A model generated the notes under the pieces. That model saw only the letters and a list, made by a program, of their open reading frames with translations. It had not been told where the DNA came from and ran no database searches. Positions 53,904-64,000 of a stretch of 64,000 nucleotides of DNA are shown piece after piece (position 1 is the first letter of the stretch; every line of letters starts with the position of its first letter). The translations under genes and the position numbers were made by a program. Source of the stretch: Micromussa lordhowensis (taxonomy: Eukaryota > Cnidaria > Anthozoa > Scleractinia > Lobophylliidae); contig OZ026602.1 in NCBI GenBank assembly GCA_964020085.1, positions 34,278,375 through 34,342,374 of the forward strand, in the 5' to 3' direction.

Positions 53904-54277
53904 TTTTAATTTAGTTCTGCTTGTTGAACCACTATTTTTGGTTTCAAAATTGAATTTGGCCAGTACAACAGAGTGTTAGTCATTATGTTCCAGTACATAT
54001 TTTAATGTCGATATAGTTCATGTACTGCTGAGTAAGTTGTGGTTCCATGGCCATCTACCCTGTGTCAGTCTGCTATCAACTTTGCTTGTAAGTTTAAGAC
54101 CTCTCTCTAACGTAAACAAACAGCTTGTTATGGAAACAAAATTAAAAACTTTGCACGGGAGCCCAAATCTCCCAGGGGGAGTACATATCGATATCCGTGA
54201 GTGGATTTAGAAAGGGGGGTTCCAATTTCATAGGGGGGGGAATCGGCGCTAAAGATAAAGTAATTAATTTAAATTTC

Positions 54278-54960
54278 TTACGGAACAGATAACTTCCTTC
54301 CTACAAAGTCAGCAGTGCGACGGTACAGTTCTTTTCCACAAGTCGGGGATAATGGGTCAACAAGGCATTGTAGTTCTGCAAACGCTGTGTCGTCCGGAGG
54401 ATTTGACGTAAAGGGGACTTGTACATGAGGCAAATTGGTGTAAATGAGCTCATCAATGTTTACACCCATCCATGCATCATTTGGCTCGCGGCCGACTCTG
54501 AAGGCCGTTACATGTAGATTTGTCGAAAAGATCTGAGCCGGGGTGTTGTTACCTTCTGTCGACCTGTTGTGATTATTATGTGCAGACACAAATTCTGCGA
54601 GATTCTTGTTCAAGCGCGGTAAGTAGACATAGTGAAGACAAAAGAGGTCTGTGTCATTCAGAGGGTCAAGAACACCCTCCCTTTCTAGGTCATAAAATTC
54701 GGATTTGAAAGCTGACAGTTCCTGTTCGTTTGCTGATCGGTTGTGTCGTTCGATCCTCTCCCCAAGCTGAAGTCATATCCCTCCAAACTAAAACATTCTC
54801 TCCTCAATGGTCACTGCGAATTCGCTGTGGCCTCCCGTACTTACGAACAGCTTCGTTGAAAGATGAAAGAACAGTTTCTCACTTATTGTTTGTGGAGCGA
54901 AGACAGAACGTGATAAGGCGGCTGTAACCATCAATACAGTGAAGGAGGAGAAGAGAACTG
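54278..54960 (-). pseudogene. rve-type integrase core relic
   Basis: On the minus strand the frames read GYSRLITF, FNEAVRKYGRPQRIRSDH (stop) GENVLVWRDM, then RIERHNRSANEQ, FKSEFYDLEREGVLDPL, DTDLFCLHYVYLPRLNKNLA and EFVSAHNNHNRSTEGNNTPA. DGYSR-like, RSDxGxEN and R-x-E-R segments are the three acidic regions of a retroviral-type (rve) integrase core. A TGA lies in the second block near 54,804 and frames change at least twice. The 111-residue open part (54,613 to 54,278) is the C-terminal region. No RT or gag is nearby on this strand, so it may belong to a stand-alone integrase gene family of cnidarians. Confidence 0.6.
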
Positions 54961-55539
54961 CTTTGTGGTTCTTCAGTTTCTAAGCTGACAAATACATGCA
55001 TGGCCTATATGTAGGTCCTAATTGGTACCACTGCAGTCAGACAAAATGTTGGTACATCTTGGCCAGGCTTAAGCATTTCTAGTTACTTCTTACCTAACTT
55101 CATAATTCACTGCTATGATGAGTCAAACTAAGTTGTTAAAAAGTACTGAAATTTCCAATGGTGTAAGTAAAAAGATGAATGTAACAATTTGCTGATGTTG
55201 CAATGACCATGTTGAAACTGCAATACTGTTGTGTTAAGTGTCGAAAAGAAATTAAAGTCATCTTCCAGTTTCACTGTTTTATTGGAGGTTCTTCATTTAA
55301 CTGAGAAATCATGCTTGATTTCTTTCGCTGTTACACCTGCAAACTGTAAGACTGAATAATAATAGCCACATGTTTAAATTCTTGCAGTTAAAAGGCAGAG
55401 CTTGCAAGTGAACATCAAAAACTATTAAGATTGGTATGCTAGCGAATTCCCAGTATTTTCTTGGTATATGCATGTAATCACAGAGTAACTTGTGATTGTC
55501 TTTGTTTCTTGAGATGATTAAAGCCTGAAAATATTAACC

Positions 55540-56130
55540 CAAGAATAAAATAAAATTGGGAATTCTCAATTTTACCAATTTTGGGATTTGTTGCAAACAA
55601 ATATTTACCAAGTTTGAGAATTGGGGATTTTTTGTTCTTGGTAAATGGTTTTCTTTCCAAAAAATTCCCAAACTTGGTAAAATCAAGCATTCCCAATTTC
55701 ATTTATTCTTGGGAATTCTGCATTACCAAGGTTTTTCCCAAGTAACACAGACATTGGTAAGTTAACTTCTACCAAGAAAATACCAACAATCAATTCTGAA
55801 ATTGGTAAGTTAATTTCTACCAAGAAAATACCAACATTCAATTTACAGATTGGTAAATTAATTTCTACCAAGAAAATACCAAACTTGTTTTACTTGGGAA
55901 AAACCTTGGTAATGTAGAATAGCCCAATTTCGATATATTAAAATTCAGCCTAAAACAATAGACCTCAGCACGAGGCTCATGGGAATAACTACAGAGTTTG
56001 TGGGGTTTATTCCCACGAGCCTCGTGCTGAGGTCTATTGTTTTAGGCTGAATTTTAATGTATCGAAATTGGGCTATTCCCAAGAATAAATGAAATTGGGA
56101 ATGCTCGATTTTACCAAGTTTGGGAATTTG
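55540..56130. mobile_element. Nested foldback elements with a tandem trio
   Basis: Three structures are nested here. (1) CCCAAGAATAAAATAAAATTGGGAA near 55,539 is inverted at 55,688-55,715. (2) A unit of about 48 bp (ATTGGTAAGTTAATTTCTAC, CAAGAAAATACCAAC) is repeated three times at 55,751-55,882. (3) 55,917-55,986 is inverted at 56,008-56,078 (TAGCCCAATTTCGATATATT..CCTCAGCACGAGGCTC) with about 21 bp between arms. Another CCAAGAATAAATGAAATTGGGAATGC follows at 56,079. Confidence 0.7.
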
Positions 56131-56925
56131 TTGGGAATAAAGCCATTTACAAAGAAAAAAACATTTTATTACCAAATTTGGGAACTGGGGATTTTTTCCT
56201 GTGAATGTGAGCATCATTGCTTATTACTTGCATTTACTTGCTTTGAAACAAAATGGCTTTTTCTAACATTGCTTGCTTGTTTGCAGGTTTGCCAGTGTTT
56301 TCACAGTCGAAACTTGTTTCTTGTTTGTCTCTGTGTGCAAGTTGAACCGGAAGTCGTCGTAAGTATAACCTTAGGATGTCATATTTGTCATGGATGTAAA
56401 CAGGGAACGATGCCTGTTATGTCACTTGCTTGTTTTTGTTTTGGAATGCGTTGGCATGAGACTTTGGGTGCCATCTTTAGGCCTAATTAAATGTAGGATT
56501 GGCCAAATTAGCATACTTTTGGTGAAAGCGAGCAAAAACAGAAAACAAACAAATAAGAACCACAAGTAACTAAAAAACATAATGGACAACATACAATAGC
56601 GGATAATACCTAGCACAACACATCGACAACTAAGAAACGCACCGTAAATGGCCCTACAACGCGCCACAATAGAGTAGTTTTGCATTCTGCGCTGAGCTGC
56701 ATCATAGAAGATAAGAGTATTGACACGATTAACACTACCGCTTAACAATTCTCATGACTAGTAATGTTTGTGCACTTTACGCTAAAAACAACAAAAAAAC
56801 AATAACTATTTAGAGATCAGGATTACAATGTTTTACACACAAAGACAGTTCTGATTATGACATGTATCATACCTAGTGGGCCAAAGGCGGAACCCTGGCA
56901 TTAGGCTGCATTTTGGTCGTTGTCA
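56131..56925. other. Spacer, no gene seen
   Basis: ORFs of about 100 codons lie on both strands, none with a recognisable motif or biased composition. Confidence 0.4.
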
Positions 56926-56929
56926 TCAT

Positions 56930-59773
56930 GGGGCTGCATATTGACTCTTGAACCATTTACAGTAGCAAAAAGAATCATGTGCTGTAGCTTGCTTGTTAAG
57001 CCATTTGCACCATTTTTCTTAAACACTATCTTCGATGTTTTCGTCCCAGTTTGTGTTTCCTTTTCAAGCCTCCTGCATCATTATCTTGGCTTTGACATTG
57101 ACTCATTCTATGAATCCTAGCGGGTCAAATAATTTAAATGATAGACTGAGCGCTGCTCGTTTTGTGAGTTTCGTTGTGTTAGTGTTGCAAATCTCTTCAC
57201 ATAGCTTTGTGAGCGGTAATGTGAGCGTGTCTGTTTCGGTATTCCACTTCAGCCCTGAGACTTTGACAGTAGACTCTGCATACACGTCGTCGGATCGTGC
57301 TTGGTCATTCAGCGACGTGCAGTTGCTGGACCATTGCCTTAGGTTCATGCTTGCTTTGTTGAACATGTCCCTCGATGATGTGTAGTATTGAAATGCTTCC
57401 GCTTCTGTGTTTGTTCCGCTCACGACATTGTCCATATATATGGATTGTTGGAGGTCAGTAGCTATAGCGTTGGCTTCTTTATTTAGGTGGTATTGTGCTG
57501 TTGCGTTCAACAAGAACAGTGAGGGTGCTGCTACAAATAATATGCGACAGAATCGGTAAGTGATTATGTTGTCTGGACTGTTTGCAGGCTTGTTAACGTC
57601 TCTGAGCCAGAGAAATCTGGTGGCATCACGGTCTTCCTTGTTTAGTTCAATTTGTAGAAAGGCTTTCTCGATATCTGCTGTGAATGCCACTTTGTGTAGT
57701 CTGAACTTAGCTAGCATGCATTCAAGATTCTGTATTAGGTTTGGTCCGGTGTAAAGGCAATGGTTAAGGCTCAGAGCTTGGTGTGAAAGCCGTGCTGATA
57801 TGTCATAGACGATTCTCATGGCCGTTGTTGAGCTCTCCTTAAAAACTGGGAAGTGTGGTATATTGTGTAATACACCTTCGTGTGCTGTTGGCTCCTCAAT
57901 TTCTTCTATGAATCCCCGTTTTAGTTGGTCCAGCAGTTGTTTGTCGTATTTGTATATGAGCTGTGGGTCTTTCTTTGTGAGAGTATGCTGTTCAGTCGCT
58001 TTTTGGCAAGGCCGAGGTTAGAGGGGATGTTTTGCCTGTTGTCTTTCCATGGGAGTCGCACGTTGTACCTCTTTGTCGCGGTGTTAAAGGTTATTGTTTC
58101 TTGAAATTGCTTTTGAACGTCTGAGTCGTTACCGTCATTTTCTTCAGGGATGTTACATATTTCCCAGAACTTCCTTAGTGTGTCGTTTAGGTCTTCTTGT
58201 TGTATGAGCGTTGTGCCTCTGATTTGCTGACAAATTGTGTTCAATGTTTTATAGTGCGCTGTAGTTGGAGTTGGTCCTGATAGGAGCCACCTGAATTTGC
58301 TTCATATTGCCATCCATCTCTCGTCCTTGGATTTTTTCGTTTCTCCGGTTATAATCTGGACGTAGTTGTCGTTTCCTATCAGGATGTCTACCGGTTGTTT
58401 GCCAGTTTCTCTCACTGAGTAGGCTATCTTGAGGTTTCTGAATTCGGTTGGAAGGTTTGTTGCCTGTGTGTTGTTTGAGAGTGGAGGGCACATGGTAGGT
58501 GCTACAAGAGCTGTTATCGCGAGTTTTTTGTTCTCCTCTCTTAAGGAGAGTGAGATGACGTCGTATGCTTTAGTGGTACTTTCCGTAGTACTGAATTTGT
58601 TTATGTCGAGTGTTTCTCTCTTTCTGGGTTCGAGTTTTAGTTTTCTCTTCAGCTGTTGTGAGACAAATGTTTTCTGTGATCTGGTGTCATTGAGTATGCG
58701 TGCTTGACAGGTGTTCATGTGCCTGTATGCGACGACCATGGCAGTTTGTAATGATACGTTTCTATTTGTTGTTGTGGAGAGTGTTTTTATATCTTTTGAG
58801 TTTTCCTGCTTGTCTGGTTTTTGTTTCGGTTTGTGAGTTTGACCGTGATTTGGTTCGCAATTGGACGTATGATGTTTGAGGCTGCAGTTGAGGCAACGGC
58901 CTTTGGATCGGCACTGCTGCTTATTGTGTCCTGAGCATAGACAGTTGAAGCATCTCCTTTTTTGAATTAATATGGACCTTCTTTGTTCTGCCGATTTTAC
59001 AGTCTGGCATTTGTCGGCGCAGTGTTTGTCATCGCAGTAGATGCACGCTGTGGTTTCATTCTTCTCTGAGATGCGTGCGTATGTATATTTATCCTTTTGT
59101 GATGCTTTGTGTTGCTGTGATTTGGTGAATAGTGCGTTGGCTGTCGGTATGATGATGTCGTCTAGTATCGCACCTCACGGTTCGGTTTCCTGAGTTGTTT
59201 GGCTGCTTTCGATTATTTCTATTTCTTTGCGGAGCGTTTCTCGTAAATCGTTTAGTGACCTGCATGCATTAGGGTTCGCTCTGAATATTGTGCATCGCAG
59301 TTTGGCTGGTAGTTTTTTCAGTAGTGTGGGGATTAAGAGACTTCTGTATGAGTCTGTCTGTACATCTAGTGTTTCTAGGACACGAATGTTAGTTTTGCAG
59401 CTGTCATAGAATTTGAAAGGTATTCCATGTAAGCGTTAATAAGCGTTTGCTTTCTACCAAAGCGTTCTTTTAGCAGTTCGATTGCTTTTCCGTAGTTCTG
59501 TGACGTGATTGGCAGTCCGGCGATGGCGCGCGCTGCTTCGTTTGCCAACATTCCCTTCAAATAGTACTTTTTATCTATATCACTTAGGCTGTCATTTTCA
59601 TGTACGGCATTCCTGAAGCTGTCCCAGAATGTCAGCCACTCTAACGGGTTTCCGTTGAAAGGCTGGATTTGCAGTTTTGGGAGATTGACGTGAATGTTTT
59701 GTTTGGTTTGCTGGGGGTTAATATAATGGAACAGACTCAGTGTTCGTTGATTTTTTGTGAGAAATTTCCTCAT
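56930..59773 (-). pseudogene. BEL/Pao retrotransposon: gag, protease, RT
   Basis: Read on the minus strand: a gag domain of DUF1759 type (59,773-59,375: LPKLQIQPFNGNPLEWLTFW, NEAARAIAGLPITSQNYG), three zinc knuckles near 59,055-58,862 (CIYCDDKHCADKC, CFNCLCSGHNKQQC, CLNCSLKHHTSNC), and a retropepsin-like domain (58,739-58,302: ARILNDTRSQKTFVSQ). RT follows (58,244-57,103: RIVYDISARLS, FTADIEKAFLQIELN, YRFCRILFVAAPSLFLLNAT, YMDNVVSGTNTEAEA). The YxDN box is normal for this group. Protease has DTR where DTG/DSG is expected. The frame changes between gag and protease and near 57,990, and TGA codons follow FDPLGFIE near 57,115 and 57,065. RNase H and integrase are absent. LTRs were not identified. 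Confidence 0.8.
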
Positions 59774-60065
59774 TTTGAGTATTCCGAAATGGATTGGCAG
59801 GGATGGTTTCGTATGCGCTGTAACCTTTAAAATTGGTAAAGGAAACTTCCTTTCAAGACCAATCGAAAAACTCTATCCGATAGAAGTGTCCACTGATTAC
59901 CTAGAGCATAAAGAACCAACTATTAAGATGGACGCAGAGCAAGACATGAAAAACAAAAAAACACGACCAACCCGAGCCGCAGCTCGGATGGCTGAACAGC
60001 GGATTAAAGAACTGTCTCAACTTAAACAAAATTTAGTTTTCTTATTTCCTATCTCTAATGTTTAA
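59757..60065 (+). pseudogene. BEL/Pao pol C-terminus (DUF5641-type), opposite strand
   Basis: The frame reads IPKWIGRDGFVCAVTFKIGK, NFLSRPIEKLYPIEVSTD, then RPTRAAARMAEQRIKELSQL. GRDGxVxxxxxKxGKxxxxRPxxKLxPIEV is the conserved end of BEL/Pao polyproteins after the integrase. It begins at the outer edge of the minus-strand gag and points the other way, so two elements, or an inverted piece of one, meet near 59,760. Confidence 0.65.
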
Positions 60066-60130
60066 TAACTTGATTGTCAAAACAGTATCAATGTATAATT
60101 ACAAATACTTCATCGCTGGCCCAGGAGAAT

Positions 60131-60288
60131 GTCACAGACCCACAATCTATGAAATGTTACATCATCAATCCTGTAATTAAGTTAAGTAATTAAGTTAAGT
60201 AATTAAGTACGTCTCTCCCAATAAAAAGACACGTTCAACCTTCAGTCTGACGTTTTCCTAAACATTTCATAGATTGTGGGTCTATGAC
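60131..60288. repeat. Inverted repeat with tandem TAATTAAGTTAAG core
   Basis: GTCACAGACCCACAATCTAT..GAAATGTT (60,131-60,158) is nearly inverted at 60,261-60,288. The centre carries three copies of a 12-13-bp TAATTAAGTTAAG unit near 60,173-60,208. It may be a MITE or part of an LTR of the BEL/Pao fragment. Confidence 0.6.
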
Positions 60289-60520
60289 AGGGACACTTTT
60301 AAGTAAAAATATCGCCAGAAAATGCACATCACCTTGTTAACCTCGCTTTCATGTGAGATTTACAGTGATATCAGAAAACACCCCCTTAACTCAAAACCTA
60401 TACCTTAAATTGGCTCTACAAACTACCTAGCGTTATTCAGGAGGTCTTGTTCTCTCAAAATTCATTATGAGACCTTTTCTGTGGTGATGGGAGAACGAAG
60501 CCCCTTTTTTCCGGTTTCAG

Positions 60521-60676
60521 CTCCTGGACTATTCAGATTATATCAGCCAAAAGTACAATAGTAAAGTGGCTACTAAGTGCTGGGCAGACATCAGAAGAGC
60601 TGTCAATCAAAAGTGCAACGATATCAGGAAGAAAAATATGGCAGGCTCTGCTGAACATCTGCAAGATGAAAATTAG
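60521..60676 (+). CDS. Possible terminal exon, SANT-like, 51 aa
   Basis: After TTTTTTCCGGTTTCAG, a strong acceptor, the frame reads LLDYSDYISQKYNSKVATKC, WADIRRAVNQKCNDIRKKN and MAGSAEHLQDEN, then TAG. The Trp/Lys-rich helix pattern recalls Myb/SANT-like DNA-binding domains of transposon-derived proteins. No upstream exon was found. Confidence 0.3.
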   Translation, partial: LLDYSDYISQKYNSKVATKCWADIRRAVNQKCNDIRKKNMAGSAEHLQDEN

Positions 60677-61653
60677 ATTCATTCATCTTAATTACACTGC
60701 AGCCATCTAAAGAGTAAACTCCATTATCCAGAACCAGGCTTTTAGCTAGACCTTAAAAACTGGGTATCCGGGATGCATGTGTTTCCATGAAATTATAAGT
60801 GATTGAGAAACTTTGTGTGGTAAAAATATTGAGTTTTTAAAGATGGCTGTGGTGTAATAAGGGAAATTTAGAGTAATAATTAGAGTAATTTTTCTTCTCA
60901 TCTTAATATTCCAAAATTGCAGTTCTTCGAAAATATGCCCGTCACATGATTTTCTTTTTCTTTTTTCTGTTTTAAGACCAAAAATGTCCTATGAAAATGT
61001 AAGACCAAGGGCGTATTTTCAGATTTTAATGGTGTGCAATGAAACTCAGAATTTATTTCACGTTCTGGCTATTGTTTTGTTTATGTTTATTTAAAATTGA
61101 GTTTACAGTGAAAACCTGCAAGTAAGAACCTAGTTTTTAAGAAACCTTTCACTAGAATGTGTTATGTTAACTTTGAGAAAAAATATTGATTAGACATGCC
61201 TCTTTTGCAGATATCATTTCCTTGTTTGGAGTAATTGTCATGGTAAATTATCAACATTCATTAATTGTGCAAAGAAAAAATGTATAAAAGAAATAAACTG
61301 GCTCATTTTTTCAAACGTGCAGCAGAAATCTCTGCAAAAAGGGACATGTATTTCATGCATTTAATAAGTTTTTCGGAACGAAGCTAGTGACACACACTTA
61401 AAGGTTAAAATAAAAAGAATTGTTATTGCATTCTATAACTACCCAGACAACCACAGAATATTATTACAAAGATTATTGTATAATAATTCAAATTGCAATA
61501 CCTGGAAATAAAAAATAAATAAACAAACAAATTAACCAAAACTCTTTGGTAGAATAAGTTATGTTAGCATGAAAAAACTGATTGGATATGCTTCTTTTTG
61601 CTCATGGATGTATTACATCCATGAGCTTAGGAGGCAGTCGGATGGCGCTCGAT
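60677..61653. other. Spacer, no gene seen
   Basis: AT-rich. No supported ORF or repeat structure. Confidence 0.45.
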
Positions 61654-61674
61654 CACTCACTCACTCACTCACTC
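61654..61674. repeat. (CACT)n microsatellite
   Basis: Five CACT units plus one base. Confidence 0.9.
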
Positions 61675-62087
61675 GATTCTGATTAATTTATTCATTAAAA
61701 ACGGATTAAATAGTTTTCTCCTATCTCTCCCCTGCTAAGTATGGTTTTGTCCTGTATACTTCGCCCTGTAGGTTTGGCAGGTTTTAGGGGGGACTAGAGG
61801 GGGAATTTCTGTCCAGCCTTAGCATGGAGTTTAAACATGGCGGTTGACGCGACACGAAGGTGGTTTTTGGTTCAATCCGTGGTGTTAAGCTAAGCGAAAG
61901 CTAAGCAACAGTAGCTGCGACCAATGGACATGGAAAAATTAGAAGGACGTACTTTACCATTTTTGTGCGACAGCATAGCGTAACGCGGCAGGAGGATTGT
62001 TTTTCGTTCAGTTAGACCTTCGTAAAGTAAAATGGACAATTGTCAAATAAAGGAATACTAGCCACGGCAGAAGGCAGGAGGCAGAAG

Positions 62088-62447
62088 ATGGGTTTTAAAT
62101 TAAGAAATATTTTTTCAGTGAAGGATTCTGTCCCAAGAAAACTTCGTTCACGTGTGATTTACAAATTTACTTGTGCTTGCTGTAATGCTTGCTATATCGG
62201 CGAAACTGGTCATCATTTTTCCACACGTGTCCGTGAACATCTCTCTTCAGACAAGTCCTCACACATCTTCAAACACTTACAAAGCTCTGAACGTTGTCGC
62301 CAATCCTGCTCTGCGGATTGTTTCGAAATCCTTGATTCTGCCCCTACTAAATTTCAGCTTAAACTTAAGGAGGCTATGCATATAAATTGGGAAAAGCCTA
62401 ATTTAAACCAACAGGTTCATCACGTCAACCTGACACTTACGCTTTAG
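62088..62447 (+). pseudogene. Penelope-like element C-terminus, GIY-YIG domain
   Basis: From the ATG at 62,088 the frame reads MGFKLRNIFSVKDSVPRKLR, then VIYKFTCACCNACYIGETGH, STRVREHLSSDKSSHIFKHL and TKFQLKLKEAMHINWEKPNL, ending HHVNLTLTL. CYIGETG..TRVREH is the GIY-YIG endonuclease core with its conserved Arg, and the Cys pairs before it are typical of Penelope-like elements. The RT half is missing, so this is a 5'-truncated copy. It is from a different subfamily from the relic at 7.3-8.6 kb. Confidence 0.75.
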
Positions 62448-62574
62448 GCTTTGTATTCTTCTTACCTTGTAACTCACTCAAATATGTAAACTATTTTTGC
62501 CACTTAATCATAATTAATTATTTATGTTTCGCTTAGTTGTTATATAGTCCAACGGTTTTTCAAACATTATGTAA

Positions 62575-62602
62575 CTGACGATGATGTTCGTAACATCGAA
62601 AC
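62575..62602 (+). ncRNA. Hammerhead-ribozyme-like core in Penelope tail
   Basis: CTGACGA, a GATGT/ACATC stem with loop TCGTA, then GAAAC matches the CUGANGA..stem II..GAAA core, with one extra T before stem II. It lies 127 bp after the Penelope stop. Penelope-like elements are known to carry such ribozymes. Confidence 0.4.
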
Positions 62603-64000
62603 ATGTCTTTTAGATTAAAAAATGTCGTAATCTTCTTAAAAATAACGATTTGCTTTCTGCTGTCTCGACCTTTTGGTTCTATTATCCACGACATAGCAGC
62701 CACATATATGAAATACATGTATCTAAATGTATCAAGCAACTATTTAAATCACATGGCAAAACAATCAGAAAATTTATTGGCAGAAACAAAGAGGGGTAGG
62801 AATAAACTATGCTATTCATGACATGTCCCTAAATTCCTAGTCTTCATAGACATTCAAAATTACATGTAACTCTACCAATATGTACAGATGTTGTACATAA
62901 CAATACATTTTTCCCAGGTTAAAAGGATTATTTTAGCCCCAATGTTTCTTCAGCAAAAGTATGACACAATAACTGGCATTTCCTTTCTTAAACTCTTTCC
63001 AGAAAAGTAAGAAATACACTGGGACACTGCACAGTTAGGTAAGTAGCTTATTTTTATTAGGGGAGAGGGGCGCAATGGAGGAGAAAGGGAAGGAAATTAA
63101 AGATATATTCATATTTTCAGTGACAGCATATTATAGAGTGTATAACCCTTTAACGTGTCACTATTATCTTTATTGTGCATTGCAGGGGAAGCAAGTTGTA
63201 CTATTGAGCATCTGCATTTAACTCTGATGAACACTGCAATAACGACTACAGTAAGCAGATGTTAGCATTAACACCAACCTTACTGTTTATAAGCTGCCAA
63301 ATATAACATCAAAAGACTTAGTACAAACTGGTGTTAACAACACAAGTCGCCCTGAAAACTTCATGGAATTAACCTGAGATTTACAGATGGATGTGGAATT
63401 CTCCTGTTTACAAACAACAACAACAAAAACAACAACTTTATTGACCCTTACACTTGACAGAAATTAAATTAACATGAAATAAAAATTAAAACTGAAAGGG
63501 TGTTGGCTTCCTAAAATAAGGAAAGAAGCTAAATTACATAAAATAAAAAGAGAATAAGCTGCTTTCAAGACTTGTGTCAGCTGACACTTAAAACTGTTGA
63601 AACTCATTCTTTGCAAAAGACATTGGTTACAAGCAATATAAAATGGCTCTCCAAGCTGCACATATAATTAATTACAGAGTTGGAAACACGTGATGGGAAT
63701 TTTATCCATGTATGTTTCTTAAAGTCAAGAATGTCAACAAGTTAAATCCATCTAAACTTACTGTGTGTCACACCTTAACTCAAGAAATAAACTTATAGCT
63801 TTAGAGTGGAATACAGAAATTCCACAGAAACATAATATTGTGGAGAAGTACAATCAGTCCTTTTGTTAGGACTACAGTGAAATGAAAAAGTTTAAGAGCC
63901 CATCATAAAGGAGCACAAAAGCTGAATGTGTTTATCTGTCTCTATTTAAAGTAAAATACATGTACAAATCTTGCAATATTTAATTGAAGTATAAGCTACC
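62603..64000. other. Right-edge spacer, no gene seen
   Basis: AT-rich, with a CAA-rich run near 63,412-63,437. No supported ORF. Confidence 0.45.

Noticed and set aside
57560..58707. Plus-strand ORFs of 64-92 codons in the BEL/Pao region
   Set aside because: They are the complement of the minus-strand RT and protease frames.

Overview
The window is animal nuclear DNA, and the content points to a cnidarian, most likely a stony coral. It is AT-rich, its genes have GT-AG introns, and it is crowded with decayed BEL/Pao, Penelope-like, LINE, Crypton-like, Tc1-like and MULE-like elements plus foldback MITEs. tRNA-headed tandem repeats, chimeric kinase/protease genes and BEN, HECT and F-box genes fit the same picture. 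No prokaryotic gene, CRISPR array or operon is present. The coral assignment rests on recognised family resemblance, not on a database search.

Layout. 0-9 kb: a BEL/Pao pol relic, a coiled-coil ORF, an inverted-repeat element carrying PHD-finger and MULE C-terminal exons, a kinase/papain-like pseudogene and a minus-strand Penelope-like relic. 9.5-14 kb: a Crypton-like tyrosine-recombinase gene in decay, interrupted by a 1,239-bp TIR element. 15-20 kb: a 4.25-kb element with 20-bp perfect terminal inverted repeats (15,509 and 19,757) that carries a LINE endonuclease relic and a long satellite array. 22.4-25.4 kb: an intact 1,005-codon Crypton-like ORF, the best-preserved mobile gene here. 26-28 kb: MITEs and no gene.

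28.5-53.9 kb: seven or more exons chain in compatible splice phase into one HECT-type E3 ligase gene of about 25 kb, now damaged by a MITE, a frameshift and a stop. Several other units sit inside its introns on the same strand: a seven-exon gene with a DDE-like core, a homeodomain-like HTH and a papain-like C-terminus (30.3-38.5 kb, also broken, once by a tRNA-SINE insertion with a 13-bp target duplication); an intact F-box/LRR gene (40.5-41.1 kb); a Tc1-like transposase with a one-base frameshift (42.7-43.7 kb); and an intact six-exon BEN-domain gene (45.4-49.5 kb). 54-60 kb: an rve-type integrase relic, nested foldback repeats, a minus-strand BEL/Pao element with gag, zinc knuckles, protease and RT, and the 3' end of a second BEL/Pao pol in opposite orientation. 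60-64 kb: a small SANT-like exon, a Penelope GIY-YIG fragment with a hammerhead-like tail, and sequence with no visible gene.

The genes likely to be expressed as protein are the BEN gene, the F-box/LRR gene and perhaps the Crypton-like ORF. Several frame breaks fall in G or C homopolymers, so some pseudogene calls could be assembly errors.
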